Part shown: positions 1-11,848 of the stretch, in pieces
Numbering within the stretch: position 1 is the stretch's first letter
Layout of the letters: each line of letters opens with the position of its first letter
Assembly (NCBI GenBank): GCA_001557505.1
Contig: LSAX01000003.1
Span: 1,488,001-1,552,000, forward strand
Direction of reading: 5' to 3'
DNA from: Reticulascus tulasneorum
Taxonomy: Eukaryota; Ascomycota; Sordariomycetes; Glomerellales; Reticulascaceae
DNA length: 64,000 bases
Translations under genes and position numbers: made by a program
The notes under the pieces: generated by a model
What the model saw: only the letters and a program-made list of their open reading frames with translations
Told to the model about the DNA's origin: nothing
Database searches by the model: none

Positions 1-562
1 AAGATCCGGGGTCCCATCATTGCGGTGCATCAGCTTATAACGGCCGCTGGCATGCTGATCACGGTTTATGGAAAGATCAACGCTGTCCGCTACTTCGGTG
101 CTTTTCTAGGTACGTTTCCTGCCGAATGACGTGGCTAGCTACACGCAGCATCGTACTAACTCCCCCGCCACAGGTATCGGGTTTCTGCAGTTCTGTGTGC
201 CTGCCGTTCTCACCTTCCAAGCAAACAACATCACGAAGCAATCCAAACGCGCCGTGGCGAGTGCAACCTGCCTGATTGGTGGCGGCGTTGGAGGTATCAT
301 TTCAAGCGTGGCATTTAGAGCCAAAGAGAGCCCAAATTACACGGTAAGTAACCTGGGTGATCCGATGAATGCCTGAGATAGCGCCATGAGCATGTCTAAC
401 TCTCTTGCCACGCAGACCGGTGTCTGGACAACGTTCGCGATATCTATGGTCAGCATCACGTCGATAATTGTCATGGACATACACTTGTGGCGATGTAATA
501 AGGCTGCAAAAGAGGGAAAGCGCCGGAACGAAGGGATCGAGGACTGGATGTACACGCTCTAG
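1..562 (+). CDS. MFS anion transporter, C-terminal part (Dal5/allantoate permease-like)
   Basis: This is the 3' end of a major facilitator gene of the anion:cation symporter (Dal5-like) type, a plasma-membrane uptake carrier for organic anions or vitamins. Three exons are seen, 1-109, 174-343 and 416-562, with GT-AG introns (GTACGT...CAG and GTAAGT...CAG) and a CTAAC branch site in each. The joined frame gives the last membrane helices. Features typical of the Dal5 group are the segment with N-x-x-x-x-x-K-R-A-x-A-S-A, the glycine-rich GGGVGGIISS, then an F/R-rich turn, a final helix and a charged cytoplasmic tail ending in DWMYTL. The N-terminal three quarters lie upstream of the window, so the substrate cannot be inferred. 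Confidence 0.85.
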
Positions 563-1396
563 AACGTGGAAGATATTCTCCCTTAGTATAGCTATCAGTA
601 TTTCATATTCGTTTCACTTGCTCTCTGGTCATTAAGACAAGTTTGACTGCGAGGTTTGTGTGTTGCCTGGCGTGGGACTCTCCATCCCCGTCTATGAGCA
701 GCTTACTCCGCCAGTTCTCTCGCCCAGTGATCGATGCGCCGCATGAAGTCTGCGACCACCACTACAAAGTCGATGCCCATTTTCAAAGATGCGTAGCCAT
801 GGAACATATGGAGCACCTTTAACTTGGACAAGACAACGTAACTGCGACCGCTTGCCACCTCCTGAAATGGGCTGTTGTCACGTTGAGATGGCTACGTTCT
901 TCATCTTTGGGTTTAAATCTCTCCTTAGCATACAAATGAGATGGTTTTGACCAGGCACTGGGCAAATTACATCTCCGTTTACATAATATTTCATTGCTCG
1001 CTTGACAGACGGATATCGCTCAGTAGCAGTCAGCCTGCCCAAATATCAACAGATTTAGGCATGCCATTGATGTCGATGCCGCATCTAAAGCAACCCACTT
1101 GCAATTGACTGACGGATGGTCCAGATATCGAGGAGATAGGCAAATCCGCTGCGATCATTACAAGGTTCATCCGAGGTTCTGGACCGAGTGGTCGATCGTG
1201 GCTAATCGGGTCCAGGCATACTTTTTGTGAGTTTCCACAGAGAGTCAAGGCCAATTCATGTGCCAATCTACTGGTGTCGGCATTCGAACAGGATCTCAAA
1301 GCTTTACTTCTTATGGCTATATGGTAGAGTCTTAGATCTTCTTGTCTAGGTGTGTATCGCTATTCGCTCGCCAAATGAACTGGGAGATACCCTTTT
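563..1396. other. Intergenic, nothing recognised
   Basis: Between the convergent 3' ends of the transporter and the isomerase. Open frames here are short and lack family features; no RNA gene or repeat was seen. Confidence 0.6.
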
Positions 1397-2206
1397 CTAG
1401 AGTTTCGCATCCATCACCCTCTTTTTTACTTCGGCCTTTCTTTTATCTTCGGCGGCCATCAATTGCCAAGGCTGTACGGCTTCCTGCCCCGTAGCATTTA
1501 GCGCCGCGAGCTGGTCCTTATAAAGCACTGCCTTGAGAACCCCATACACGCCCGTGGAACCTTTGGAGAGGAGGTTTCGGTCCAGGACTAGCTTCTCGAT
1601 GCCCTCCCACCCGTCGGCACTGTCGACCAGACCGGCTTCTAGTGCCGTCTGTGCCGTCCATCTGCGCGCCTCTAACACCGTATCCCGATAAACGTCGGGT
1701 CGAGACTTTACACGAAAGATGCCCGACATGCCCGGCAGTAGCGGGGCGCCGAAGTCGAGCTCGTTGACGCACATGTAACCCTTGGTGCCCTGAAAGACTC
1801 GGTAGTCATGGTGCATTGCTAACATGAAGCCGCCCGCAAATGCATGGCCATTAATTAATGCGATCGTCGGCATAGGGTAGGTAAGCAGGCGTCGGTATAT
1901 CCCAAACAGGTACTTCTCGACAAATCCTGGGGTTGAGAGCGCGATATCCAAGTCTAACCCATTGGAGTAGAACTTTTTGATACCCGAAGTAGTCACCACG
2001 ATGCCCGGGGGGTAGTCCGCCTCAATGATGTCAAGTGACGTTAACAGCGCCTTTACGAATTGATGGGTTAAGCGGTTATCTGCTGGCGAGGTAAATGTGA
2101 GGAGATACACCCTGGGCAGCGGTTCCGAGCAGACCACAGTTCCGCCTGGGTGGGCTTTGAGAGCTCCAATGGGGACAGTGAATCTCTCTTTCGCTGCGGA
2201 CGCCAT
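1397..2206 (-). CDS. Peroxisomal enoyl-CoA isomerase/hydratase (crotonase family)
   Basis: This is a single-exon 269-residue crotonase-fold protein, close to the Delta3-Delta2-enoyl-CoA isomerases that shift double bonds during beta-oxidation of unsaturated fatty acids. The fold's oxyanion-hole segments are visible: KKFYSNGLDLD near residue 77-87 and NGHAFAGGFMLAMHHDYRV at 119-137. VNELDFGAPLLPGM follows, and Glu149 sits where isomerases carry their catalytic glutamate. The C-terminus is ...DAKL, and AKL fits a PTS1 peroxisomal targeting tripeptide. Length and domain order are usual for the family. Whether it is an isomerase or a hydratase is inferred from the single Glu; a biosynthetic-cluster paralogue is possible, but no cluster is seen nearby. 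Confidence 0.88.
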   Translation of the reverse strand: MASAAKERFTVPIGALKAHPGGTVVCSEPLPRVYLLTFTSPADNRLTHQFVKALLTSLDIIEADYPPGIVVTTSGIKKFYSNGLDLDIALSTPGFVEKYLFGIYRRLLTYPMPTIALINGHAFAGGFMLAMHHDYRVFQGTKGYMCVNELDFGAPLLPGMSGIFRVKSRPDVYRDTVLEARRWTAQTALEAGLVDSADGWEGIEKLVLDRNLLSKGSTGVYGVLKAVLYKDQLAALNATGQEAVQPWQLMAAEDKRKAEVKKRVMDAKL

Positions 2207-3199
2207 GTCAAGGTATATGGAAACTGAGTGTAGACACGCAAGACCAACCTCGGCAACCGCTGAAGCTTGAAGGGTGTGTTACAGAAAAGCAGGCATTCAA
2301 GTTCCGCCTACTCGCAGATTCATTTTGACACCAGGTGAAGGATGACCAGAGCCTTTTGAACGGGGTAGATCTTTAATGTACTGGAGGAGATCATCCTCCC
2401 CCTTCGTTGTTCCGTTTGCCGCGCTTGTACAGCGGTTGACCCGAGGTTGGTGTATATTACTTAGCGTGCTAAGAAACTTTTGTTAATTGGCTCGTCGACG
2501 GTTTGTGGATGCTTAGGCTAACTCAATGGTGTTTAGTGTGCATAATGTGATTTGGTGTCATCAGACCCATTCACACCACTGTACCTTAAAAGCAGCTCAA
2601 TTAAAACTTGTCTACTACTACTCAGTGTGCAAGGCGTTTGCAAAGCTTTCGATGTTTGAGGTGTTTATCAATTTAAAACTTACTCGAAACGCACGGCCTG
2701 GTGCCAGCCGCTGGCTCTCACACCATATAATAGATATGTCTCGGGAAAAACTAACGGTTAGCCGTCAGAAAACTGTAGAATAACTGCTAATAATAACTGC
2801 CGGAAAACTAATTATAGTTAACTACCAGTTATTAGTAATATACCAAGAATTACTAATAGTTAATTATTCAGAGGGCATAGACATAGGGAGTCCATGAGGT
2901 GAGATACTCTACTTTATTAATCAAGTGTTTATGTACCAATCTCTGTTTGCAGTTGAAGTAGACCGTAGTAGCAACCAGTACTGCAGTCCCCCCGCAAACC
3001 GATGATTGGAGGTCGCCGAGGGCTCGGCAGCGAAGAACGCACCGGATGGGGAGCGTAGCGGGATTGTTCCAGGAGATAAAGCTCCATGTCTATCTTAATG
3101 ACACGTGTGAGCTACAATACCTAATATTTCTTTGGAAACGGCGAGAGTAGAGGTCCCCGGTCTGATTTTGCAGGCTTGACTAGAACCGCATTAAGGTCC
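2207..3199. other. Intergenic, isomerase promoter and flank of the retrotransposon
   Basis: The first few hundred bases are the upstream region of the minus-strand isomerase. An A/T-rich patch with repeated TAATTA-like words lies near 2770-2870. From about 2930 the base composition is normal up to the target duplication at 3200. No gene was recognised; a plus-strand frame of about 85 codons near 2526 has no family features. Confidence 0.5.
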
Positions 3200-3204
3200 C
3201 TTTT
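3200..3204. repeat. Target-site duplication, left copy
   Basis: CTTTT directly before the left LTR is repeated exactly at 10131-10135 directly after the right LTR, as expected for a 5-bp integrase duplication. Confidence 0.85.
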
Positions 3205-3451
3205 TGTCAGGGCCAACGCCTACAGGAGTTATAATATAAAGTGAAGGGGCACGTGGCTTGGTCATTATAGGCCTCTTGCTAGGTAGGTATATATAGATGA
3301 CGGTTTTTATCTCTGAACCTTTTAGGTCTACCTTGGGGCCTTCTTACTCTATATAACTTTAACTTTTGTGGTTCTTCTTAATGGTAAATAGTAAAAGCCT
3401 CTTTAGTTTATTATCTTGCCTCTTCTCTTAAGGTCTTAATTATTCATAATA
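3205..3451 (-). repeat. LTR, left copy (3' LTR of the element)
   Basis: 247 bp, matching 9884-10130 position for position once C/T and G/A transitions are allowed. The outer part (about 3205-3290) keeps its G+C; the inner part has lost it. Confidence 0.88.
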
Positions 3452-6400
3452 AGATATTCGCTTTTTGTAGATCTTATCTTTAAGATTATTAGACTTAAAA
3501 TGAATAATCGCTTTTTGTTTATTTATATTTTTAAATATTTTATAGTTATTTTATTATATCTAACCTATTAGGTAATATATTTTGTTAAAGGTTAAAAAGC
3601 CTTAGTTCTTTTATCTTTTATTATAATAATAAAACTTAGTAAATTTTATAGATTTAGTAAATAATAGTTTTTTATTTATTTTACCTTTTTATTAGCTTAT
3701 TATTATAATTTTATATATTAATAATTAAATAATTATAACTAATTATATTAAAAAGGCTTAATAACCTTTTTCTCTTTTATCTTAAATTAGTAAATATATT
3801 CTAAACTTATGCTAAATATTATAACCATATTCTATTGCTTAATTTATATAAAATTATTATTTTTTAATATTAATTTTCTAATTTTTTCTTTATTTATATC
3901 TTTTATAATAATAATAATAATAATAACAACATTTTTATTATTATTATCTAATAATTACTTAATTATTACTTATTATTTATTTATCTAATCTTTAATTATT
4001 ATTATGTCTTATATCATCATTGATCTTATTATTATTTAAAAGGTTTTTTATTAATATTATTTTTATTATCTAAGAAATTAGGTTAATAAGGTATTTTTTA
4101 TATATATTAATAATATTTATAAATTCCTATTTACTATCTAACTAATATCTTATTAATAAATTAATATTAACTTTTTATAACTATTTTTACTAAATATATT
4201 AATTATCTTATTATTAATAATAAGTTTTATATTATTATAAATCTTATTACCTTTTTAATAATTAATTTCTAACTAACTTTTAATAACCTTTTAACATTTT
4301 TAAAATTTATAACTAGATCTTTTAGATTATAGTTATTATTAATAAAACTTAAATTATAAATAAAATTTCTTAATTATTACCTTATTAATACTTATCTATT
4401 AACTTCTTACTAAGATGTTATATAAGCTATTTAGATTAAGGTTAAAAAAGGTTTATAAGTTTTAAAAAATAAAAAAATAATATTTACCAAATGCTTAACT
4501 ATTTCTTAATAATAAAAAGTCGAAGAATATAAAAAATGTAAAATATTAATAATAAAATTTATTAATATTATCTTCTAACAGATTAAATAGTATATAGGTT
4601 TCTTCTTAAAGTTATACTAATTAATTATAAATTTTCTTCTTAACATTTAATTAATATTCCTTATTAACATATCTAAGTAAAATAATAAAGCTCTTTAAGC
4701 TGATGTTAATAATAATAATAACAAAGATAATAATTTATTATTTAACTTTAATAATAATAATATTTAGTTCTTAATCTTTAGCTAATACCTTTTTAATATT
4801 TATTTATTGTTTTTTTATAAAATAGTTTTTATAGATATTTATTATTTTTTCTTTTATAATAAAATAAAAGTTTTAAGTTATTTATTATAAATTATTAATT
4901 AAATATTAATTAGTTTAATGTTTATCTTTTACTAACTTATTATATAAAAAATTCTTTTTTTTAAACTTTTGTTATAAATAATTTTATTTATCTTTTTATT
5001 AGGTTTATCTTTATACTTAACTATTAAGCCTTCGTTAGTTAATAAATATTATCTTAGCTATCTATCTTCTTTAAAATCTTATTTCTAAAGTTTAGTTTTA
5101 ATAATTTTTATTAAGTAATATTTTAATAAGTATTTATTATTAAGTTAGTTTTATATATTTAAAATATATAAATATCTAAAATATTTTTTCTTAACTTTTA
5201 TATTATTTCTTCTTTATTATAACCTTATTAATAAATAAAGAATTTCTTATTTTTTAATGACTTTTTATATTATAAAATATTTTTTATTATATATATATCT
5301 TTTTCTATTTAAGATGTTAATTATTAAGGAGTTAGTAATTAACTTTCTTTTAGTTTATATAGTTTTAATAATAATATTAAGAATATTAAATATATTTAAT
5401 ATTATTTTAAAAGGTTTAGCTAATATATTAACCTTTTATTATTTATTTTCTTAAAGATAATAAACAGACCTAAATATTTATCTAATAGTTTCTTATTAGG
5501 TTATTATTATTTAATATACTTTATTAATATTAATAATATTATAAATTCTTTTATTTAAAAAGATATCTTTTTTCTCTTTTTATTATAATATTTTTTATAA
5601 AACCATTAGCTAATTTTTAATATTTTGGTTAGCTAGGTATATAATTATCTTATATTTATTATTTTATCTTTGGTTAATAATATTTTTAAGTTTAGTTTTC
5701 TTGTTTTATTAAAAAAGTTGAAAAGTCTTTTTAGTTAATAGTTTATTAATATTTTAACTAATAAAGTCTTAATTGTTAAATATTATAAACTATTATATAT
5801 TTATTTTATTATATTTAGTTTATCAGCTTAATTATCTTATTCTATCTTATAATAAACTTATAAATAATATTTAAATAACTAATTTATCTTCTTTATCTAT
5901 TTATTTATCTAAAAGTAATATATCATATTTAATCTTCTCTTTATAATTAAGTAATAATATAATATTATTTAATATTTATTAGTTAATAATAACCTTTTAT
6001 TAGATATAATACCCTTTAAGAGCCTGAAAAGCTTTATGATATAATATAAAAACAAGTTCATAAAGCTATCTATTATTAACGTGTTTATAATAAAGATATA
6101 TAAAATATACTTCGTTAGTCTATATATTATTATTAAAATAATATTATAATTAATATTAATTTAAATAATAAATGTTAATAATTTAATAATAAAATCTAAT
6201 GATATTTCTTCTTAAGGTTTTAAAGGTATTAAGAATAATACTAACTAACTATAAAGAAGATAATATCTTAGTTTTACTTTTTAATAAGTAATATATATTA
6301 TAATATATTACTTTACGTTTTTTATTAATAAGTTTTAATAATAATAATTAGCTAATCTTTTTTTTATCTTTATAACCTTAAAATAGCTATTAGATAGTAT

Positions 6401-7569
6401 ATTATAGAAAGTTATTAATAATTTTATTATTAAGTTATTATTAGATAATATATATATTATGTTATTAATCTATAATAGGCCTTAGTTATTAACTTTTTAC
6501 GTTAGTTTTATTATTATCTTATTAGTCTTTTATTTCTATTTCTTTTTAAATATAAAATTATCTTTCTATTATATCTCTTAGATAATATTAGTTAAGGTTA
6601 ATAATAAATCTTTTAAGAATATCTTTATTATAATTATTTTTATTATAAATAAAAACGTTTTATTAATAAGTCTTTAACTTTTTCTTATAAAACCTTTAAT
6701 CTCTTCTATCTTATCTATTTTATAGAACTTAGATAAGAAGTTACTTAATTATGATTATCTTTTTACTTATTTCTTTATAAAGTTATAATGATTAGGTTTT
6801 CTTAATAACTTATCTATAAAGTTTTTTTTCTTTAGATAATACTTAATTAATATATCTAATTCTATAATTTCTTTTATCTAATAAGCTTTTTACTTACTTA
6901 GCTATTTCTTAATAATTAGGTATTAATAATTAAGATAATTAGTAAATATCTTAATTTAATATTATATATATATTAAGTAATAACATTATATTATATAGCT
7001 TTCGTATATAATTATTAATTTTAATTTTAAAATTAAATAATAAAACTTAACATTTTTAAGTTTTCTTAATAAATACTTAATAAAGTATTACTAACCGTCC
7101 AATAACTATAAGATCATTATCTTAATAATAAAATCTAAAATATTAGTCTAAATCCTAATCTAAACGTCTAGTTTATAATAATATAATAAAAAAGCTTTTA
7201 TAAATATAATATATAACTTATAAAAAACTTTTAATATTTTTATTAATAAGTTAAATCTTTTTCCTTTATTATTTTTTAATAAGTTTATTAATAATATTAT
7301 AATCTTTAAATAATCTTTTATAAACTTCTAATAAAACCTTATAAAGCTTAAAAAAACCTATATATTATATATATTATTAAACATTAATTAATTTATAATT
7401 ATTTAGACCTTCTTTAAGTTTATCATAATCTTTTTATTTATAATAATATATTTTAAAAAATAGATTTCTTAATAATGAAATTTATATTTTTTTAGGTTAA
7501 TATATAAACCTTTTTTTTATAACTAAATAAATATTTACTTTATTATTATTATATATTTTTCTTTAATTT

Positions 7570-7738
7570 TATTATATATTAATATATTATTAAAATAGAT
7601 AATATAGATAATATCTATTAATCTTATTAATATCTTATTTATATATTATTAAAAGGTAACTAAGATATTCGCTAATCTAAAAGGTATTACTAAATATTTA
7701 TAATAACCATATTTAGTTTAAAAAGTAATCTTCTATTT
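7570..7738 (-). pseudogene. Reverse transcriptase core, decayed (Gypsy)
   Basis: Translating the minus strand with stops ignored gives, in order, KYGYYKYLVIPF, a degraded LANAPxTF-like block, YINK, and YFNNILIY. These match the conserved order K-T/R-Y-G-x-Y-E-Y-x-V-M-P-F-G-L, N-A-P-x-T-F and Y-L-D-D-I-L-I-Y of Ty3/Gypsy reverse transcriptases. Both catalytic Asp codons read as Asn (GAT to AAT) and Gln codons read as TAA, all transitions expected from RIP. Confidence 0.75.
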
Positions 7739-9883
7739 ATCTTTTTTTTAATATATATCTAGTAATAAATATCTTTTAGGTTAAGCTTTATTAGTTATTT
7801 CGTTGTTAATAACCTTTTTAATATTTTTTTAATAAATAATAATAAGGTTTAATTTTTCTTTATAATCTTATTAAGTCTTTGGTAATTTATATATAACCTT
7901 AACTTACCCTTTTTCTTTAATATAAAAAGTATTAAGACTTTTATTAAGCTAACTAATAAGTAAATCTAACTTTTTAATTATACTTAAGTTAAGTAATTAT
8001 ATAAGATTTTTAATTTTTTCTTAATTAACTTATAGATCTTATTATAAAATATCTATTTTTTATTTTCTAGCTTAATTATATATTCTATTTCCTTATTAAA
8101 TAATAAAAATAAGATATTTATCTTATTAAACACTTTCTTTAAGTTTATATAAAATTCTATTATCTTTAATAATAAGTTTTAATCTTCTTTCTCTTTTAGT
8201 AAGTCCCTTTTTAGTTTTATATTAGTCTTATTTATCTTTTTAATAATAAATATAAATATAAAGGTATATTAGGTTTCTCTTATTACCTTTTATAGTTTTT
8301 TTTAAGATTATATTAGTTAGATATTATCTTAAATTAAATTAAAAGTTTATATTTTTAATATTATTATTATATTAATCTATAGATTAATAACTTTTTATTA
8401 AAAGATCTTTAAGATTATATTATAATTTAAATAATCATTTATTATTATAAAACGATAAGATTTTATCTTTATTTTCTTTAACTTATTTATTATTTAGATA
8501 ACTAATTATTAATTATTATATAATAGACTTTTTCTATTTTATATCTTTATATTAAATCTTATTATCATTTTATATTTTATTTATAAATTTTTTAATAATC
8601 TTTTATAAGTAATTATATTCTTATCTACTTTTAAGTTTAATAATATATATATTTTTACTTATTCTTTTTTTATTTTTATTTTTATTATTATTATAAATTA
8701 CTTAGTTATTTACTAATCTTCTTAACTTATTATTACTTCTTTAATACTTATTAAGGTTTTATTTATTTTTAACTTATTAATATAATAAAATATTTAATAT
8801 CTTTTTTAATAATAGTTAAAATATTTTATATTTAAATATTTAAAAATATAATATCTTTCTTTCTTATATTAATAATATAATATTTTGTTTATTATCTTCT
8901 TATTAGGTTTATTTTTTAAAAGATTTATTAAGTTTAATAGTCTTAGCCTTAATAAGGTATTATTAAGCTTTTAAAATAATTATATATATTAAGTTAGTTT
9001 TACTATTAGCTTTTATATCTTTATTTTTAATATTAATATATCCGCCTTTCTTATTATTATTATTAACTTTAATCTTATCTTTAATATCTTTTATAATAAT
9101 ATCTATTTATAAAGGTCTAATTATAATCTAGTTAATAGGTTATATACTTAATATCTTTTTAATAAATAATAAAATATTTCTTTTTTAAAAATATTATAAC
9201 GATTAAAAAATATGTTAAAAGTTTCTATAATTATTATATAGAAGGTTAATAATTTAATAATAACGTTAAAAATATAAGTTTTAAGGTTAATAATATTTAT
9301 CTTTAATTATATCTTTATTTTTAAAAAAATAATCTTATCTTATTAGTTTTTATAGTTTATTATTATATAATTTATCTATTATTATTATATTAACCTTTTT
9401 AAATATAAACTTATATATAATATTTTCTAGATATTAGTTATTTATTTATTATCATTTATTATAAATTAAAACTTAAGTTTAAAAAAAAAATATTATTAAC
9501 TTAAATTAATTTTTACTTTTATATTTTAATAATTTTAGTTATATCTTTATAAAACCTTTAATTTTAACTTATTTTAAAAAATTAGTTAAATATTATGTTT
9601 TTATTATAATTAGTTTTTCTAAGATATTATAAACTAACTTTTTTTTTATAAAATTATTATTAAGTAATTATGTTTTTTCTATATTTTATCTTTATTTAGA
9701 CGTTATTAGATATATTTATCTATTTCTTCTTTTATTAATCTTATTAGCTTTATTAAGATATCTAACTTATATATTAAAAATGATATATTCTTATAACTTA
9801 ACAACTAAGAAAATAATATTCTACTTATTACTTTTATAATATCCCTCTAGTTTATACTCTTTTTAAAAGCAGAAAGATAAACT

Positions 9884-10130
9884 TATTAAAACTAACACCT
9901 ATAAGAATTATAATATAAAATAAAAAAACATACAACTTAGTTATTATAAACCTCTTACTAAGTAGGTATATATAGATAACAATTTTTATCTTTAAACCTC
10001 CTAGGTCTACCTCGGGGCCCTCCTGCTCTATATAGCTTTAACCTTCATAATTCCTCTTAGTGGTAAGTAGCAAGGGCCCCCCTGGTTCATTACCTCGCCT
10101 CTTCCCCTAGGGTCCCGACTACTCGTGACA
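9884..10130 (-). repeat. LTR, right copy (5' LTR of the element)
   Basis: 247 bp, partner of 3205-3451. The outer part (about 10010-10130, ending TGACA) keeps C-rich sequence such as the run near 10075-10110; the inner part (9884-9990) is converted to A/T. Confidence 0.88.
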
Positions 10131-10135
10131 CTTTT
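10131..10135. repeat. Target-site duplication, right copy
   Basis: CTTTT, identical to 3200-3204. Confidence 0.85.
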
Positions 10136-10506
10136 CTTGTGAATTAGCTGCGAACTCAACGCTTTTACCTAGAACGATTTGATATTGTCCAGTGATATAT
10201 GCTTTGCTACATGGACTGGTAATGCAAATTCTATGAAAACTCTCTAGAGAAACATCCCCATGAGCACCTTCGAAAACCGCAGGAAGGTAGTTGAGGTGCG
10301 GGGCTACCTTATGACTCACAACCCCTTACAATGCACGTATGCCGCAGCAACCCCTTTTGACTCACAAACCGACTATGTATATATGATCTGCGAAACGTGC
10401 AGTTCTCGCCTCCAATTCCTTTAAACATATTCATCATTATTGCAAGATAGACTTTCCTTCGCGTCGCTTGTCAAAGGTACCTCAAGTCGTCATTGAGTTA
10501 GGTGCC
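10136..10506. other. Intergenic, nothing firm
   Basis: Promoter side of the P-loop kinase gene. A minus-strand open stretch of about 60 codons runs into the LTR (10119-10319), but it resembles no family known to me and does not resume convincingly on the far side of the element. Confidence 0.5.
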
Positions 10507-11257
10507 ATGATGTCTGACCAAGCAGGTCGCGATGTCGAATCGATCCCGGATGAAGTTAGGCGTGTGCTAGATTCAGCTGTGGCCAAGGGGCAGCGGATTG
10601 CCCTTCTGACATGCGGTGTCTCGGGTTAGTTGAATGAGTGCTTTCGCGATGTGGCCTTTAGTTTTGGTACCTAGACTTGGAAGAACTAGTATTAATACTC
10701 GAGTAGGTTCTGGTAAATCCACACTTGCAACATCAGTTACTCGAGAATATAGCTCCTTCACTAGACTGTCTATCGATCATTACATCTACAACCACCATGG
10801 CATCTATGGGAAAGACTTTCCCGCAGAGTTATACGAGGCGCACCAAGATGAAGCAGAGGAAGCCTTGGGTATGCAGTTAAAAGATATCCTGCGAGAAGGC
10901 GAAAGAAACATCGTGCTGGACTTTTCGTTCTGGTCCAAGGAAACAAGAGACGAGTATCGAAGCATTGTCCGAGAGGAAGGAGGTGGCGCATACGACAGTG
11001 AGTGTTCTGGCAACCTTCCTTGTAAACCCGCAAATTGAGTATGTGAAGTATTGCTTGTCTACTTTAAGGCGACGGAAGAGACGCTCTGGCAAAGGGTCCA
11101 GAATAGAGAAAGATGGCGCGCGTCAGATGCAGAGAAAGGGGGGCCTGGAGATGAGGACCCTGCGTACAAGGTGACGAAAGAGATTTTAAAAAGCTACGTG
11201 AGAGGGTTTGAAGTACCATCCGACGAAGGGCACCAGGTCACAATCAAGGTTGATTGA
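10507..11257 (+). CDS. P-loop kinase-like NTPase (AAA_33 / zeta-like fold)
   Basis: Three exons, 10507-10624, 10707-10997 and 11049-11257, join to 205 residues; both introns are GT-AG (82 and 51 bp). The first intron splits the codon just before the P-loop, and joining restores CGVSGSGKST at about residues 36-45. RLSID follows, as in small P-loop kinases of the AAA_33 group (gluconate kinase or zeta-type fold). Later come a hydrophobic strand ending in LDFSFWSKETRDEYR and a lid-like RxQNRERWRASD with several arginines, suited to phosphate binding. The substrate is unknown. The compact layout is shared with bacterial ATP-binding proteins, so old transfer from bacteria is possible, but the introns show it is settled in the fungus. 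Two adjacent ATGs start the frame; the first was taken. Confidence 0.8.
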
Positions 11258-11848
11258 TACGGCGGCTATGCTAGTTAATAGACTTGACAGGCCATGTATC
11301 CATAAGCAATTTCGCTCCGTTCGAGTGACTACATTTTTGTGTCTAGCCTTTGCTTGTTCTCCTCTCTCTTCGCGATTGGGATCCAAACTGGAAGCAGGCC
11401 GACGGCACAACATTGTCTAGCTTAACTTAAAGCTTCGATTACTGCAGTGCTGCAATCTTCAATCTCGTGGTGTCACCTTTTGACCTCAGAATCGAGAGAA
11501 GATATATCCTTTTCGAGGGCTGGTAATCCACGGCCGAGATCATTCATTTGTTAGGTCTCACAACATGCACTAGCCTTGTCGGGACCCTGTTCAAATACAC
11601 AGCAGTGCAACCATGTGGAGGAGGGGTAGTCTCTTATCCACATCTCAGAGACCCCAATCAAGTACTCCACTGTGATCCTGCATCATGAGGCACGAGTACA
11701 TACTCTTTGAGTCCCGCTGTTAAACTACATCCGCCCAGAATCATCTTTGCGGAGCCCTGATGATTATCGCGAACTACTATGCTACGCTTGGTTTACTTCA
11801 TTCTCCAAAGAAGGTAGTCAATCCATCTCCTAGAGCGCCATCAACCAA
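11258..11848. other. Intergenic, nothing recognised
   Basis: Unique-looking sequence between two plus-strand genes; no frame, RNA or repeat that can be supported. Confidence 0.55.

Larger units (their letters stand above)
3205..10130 (-). mobile_element. Ty3/Gypsy LTR retrotransposon, RIP-inactivated
   Basis: This is a complete 6926-bp element with two 247-bp LTRs in direct orientation, TG...CA ends in the least mutated copies and a perfect 5-bp target duplication (CTTTT). The interior is almost wholly A and T with TAA/TTA words everywhere, so no long frame survives. This is what C-to-T change on both strands by RIP leaves. Read on the minus strand, 7738-7570 still aligns by eye to the Gypsy reverse-transcriptase core, which sets family and direction. 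The LTR at 9884-10130 is therefore the element's 5' LTR. A purine-rich stretch (minus strand of 3452-3470) next to the other LTR could be the polypurine tract. Gag, protease, RNase H and integrase could not be recovered by eye. Confidence 0.9.

Noticed and set aside
2526..2783. 85-codon plus-strand frame near the retrotransposon
   Set aside because: A/T-rich, no features, next to decayed repeat-like DNA.
5257..5454. 65-codon plus-strand frame inside the retrotransposon
   Set aside because: Made of A/T-only codons in RIP-mutated DNA, opposite to the element's coding strand; chance.
10119..10319. Minus-strand frame running from unique DNA into the LTR, as a gene cut by the insertion
   Set aside because: Joining across the element did not continue a plausible protein on the left side.
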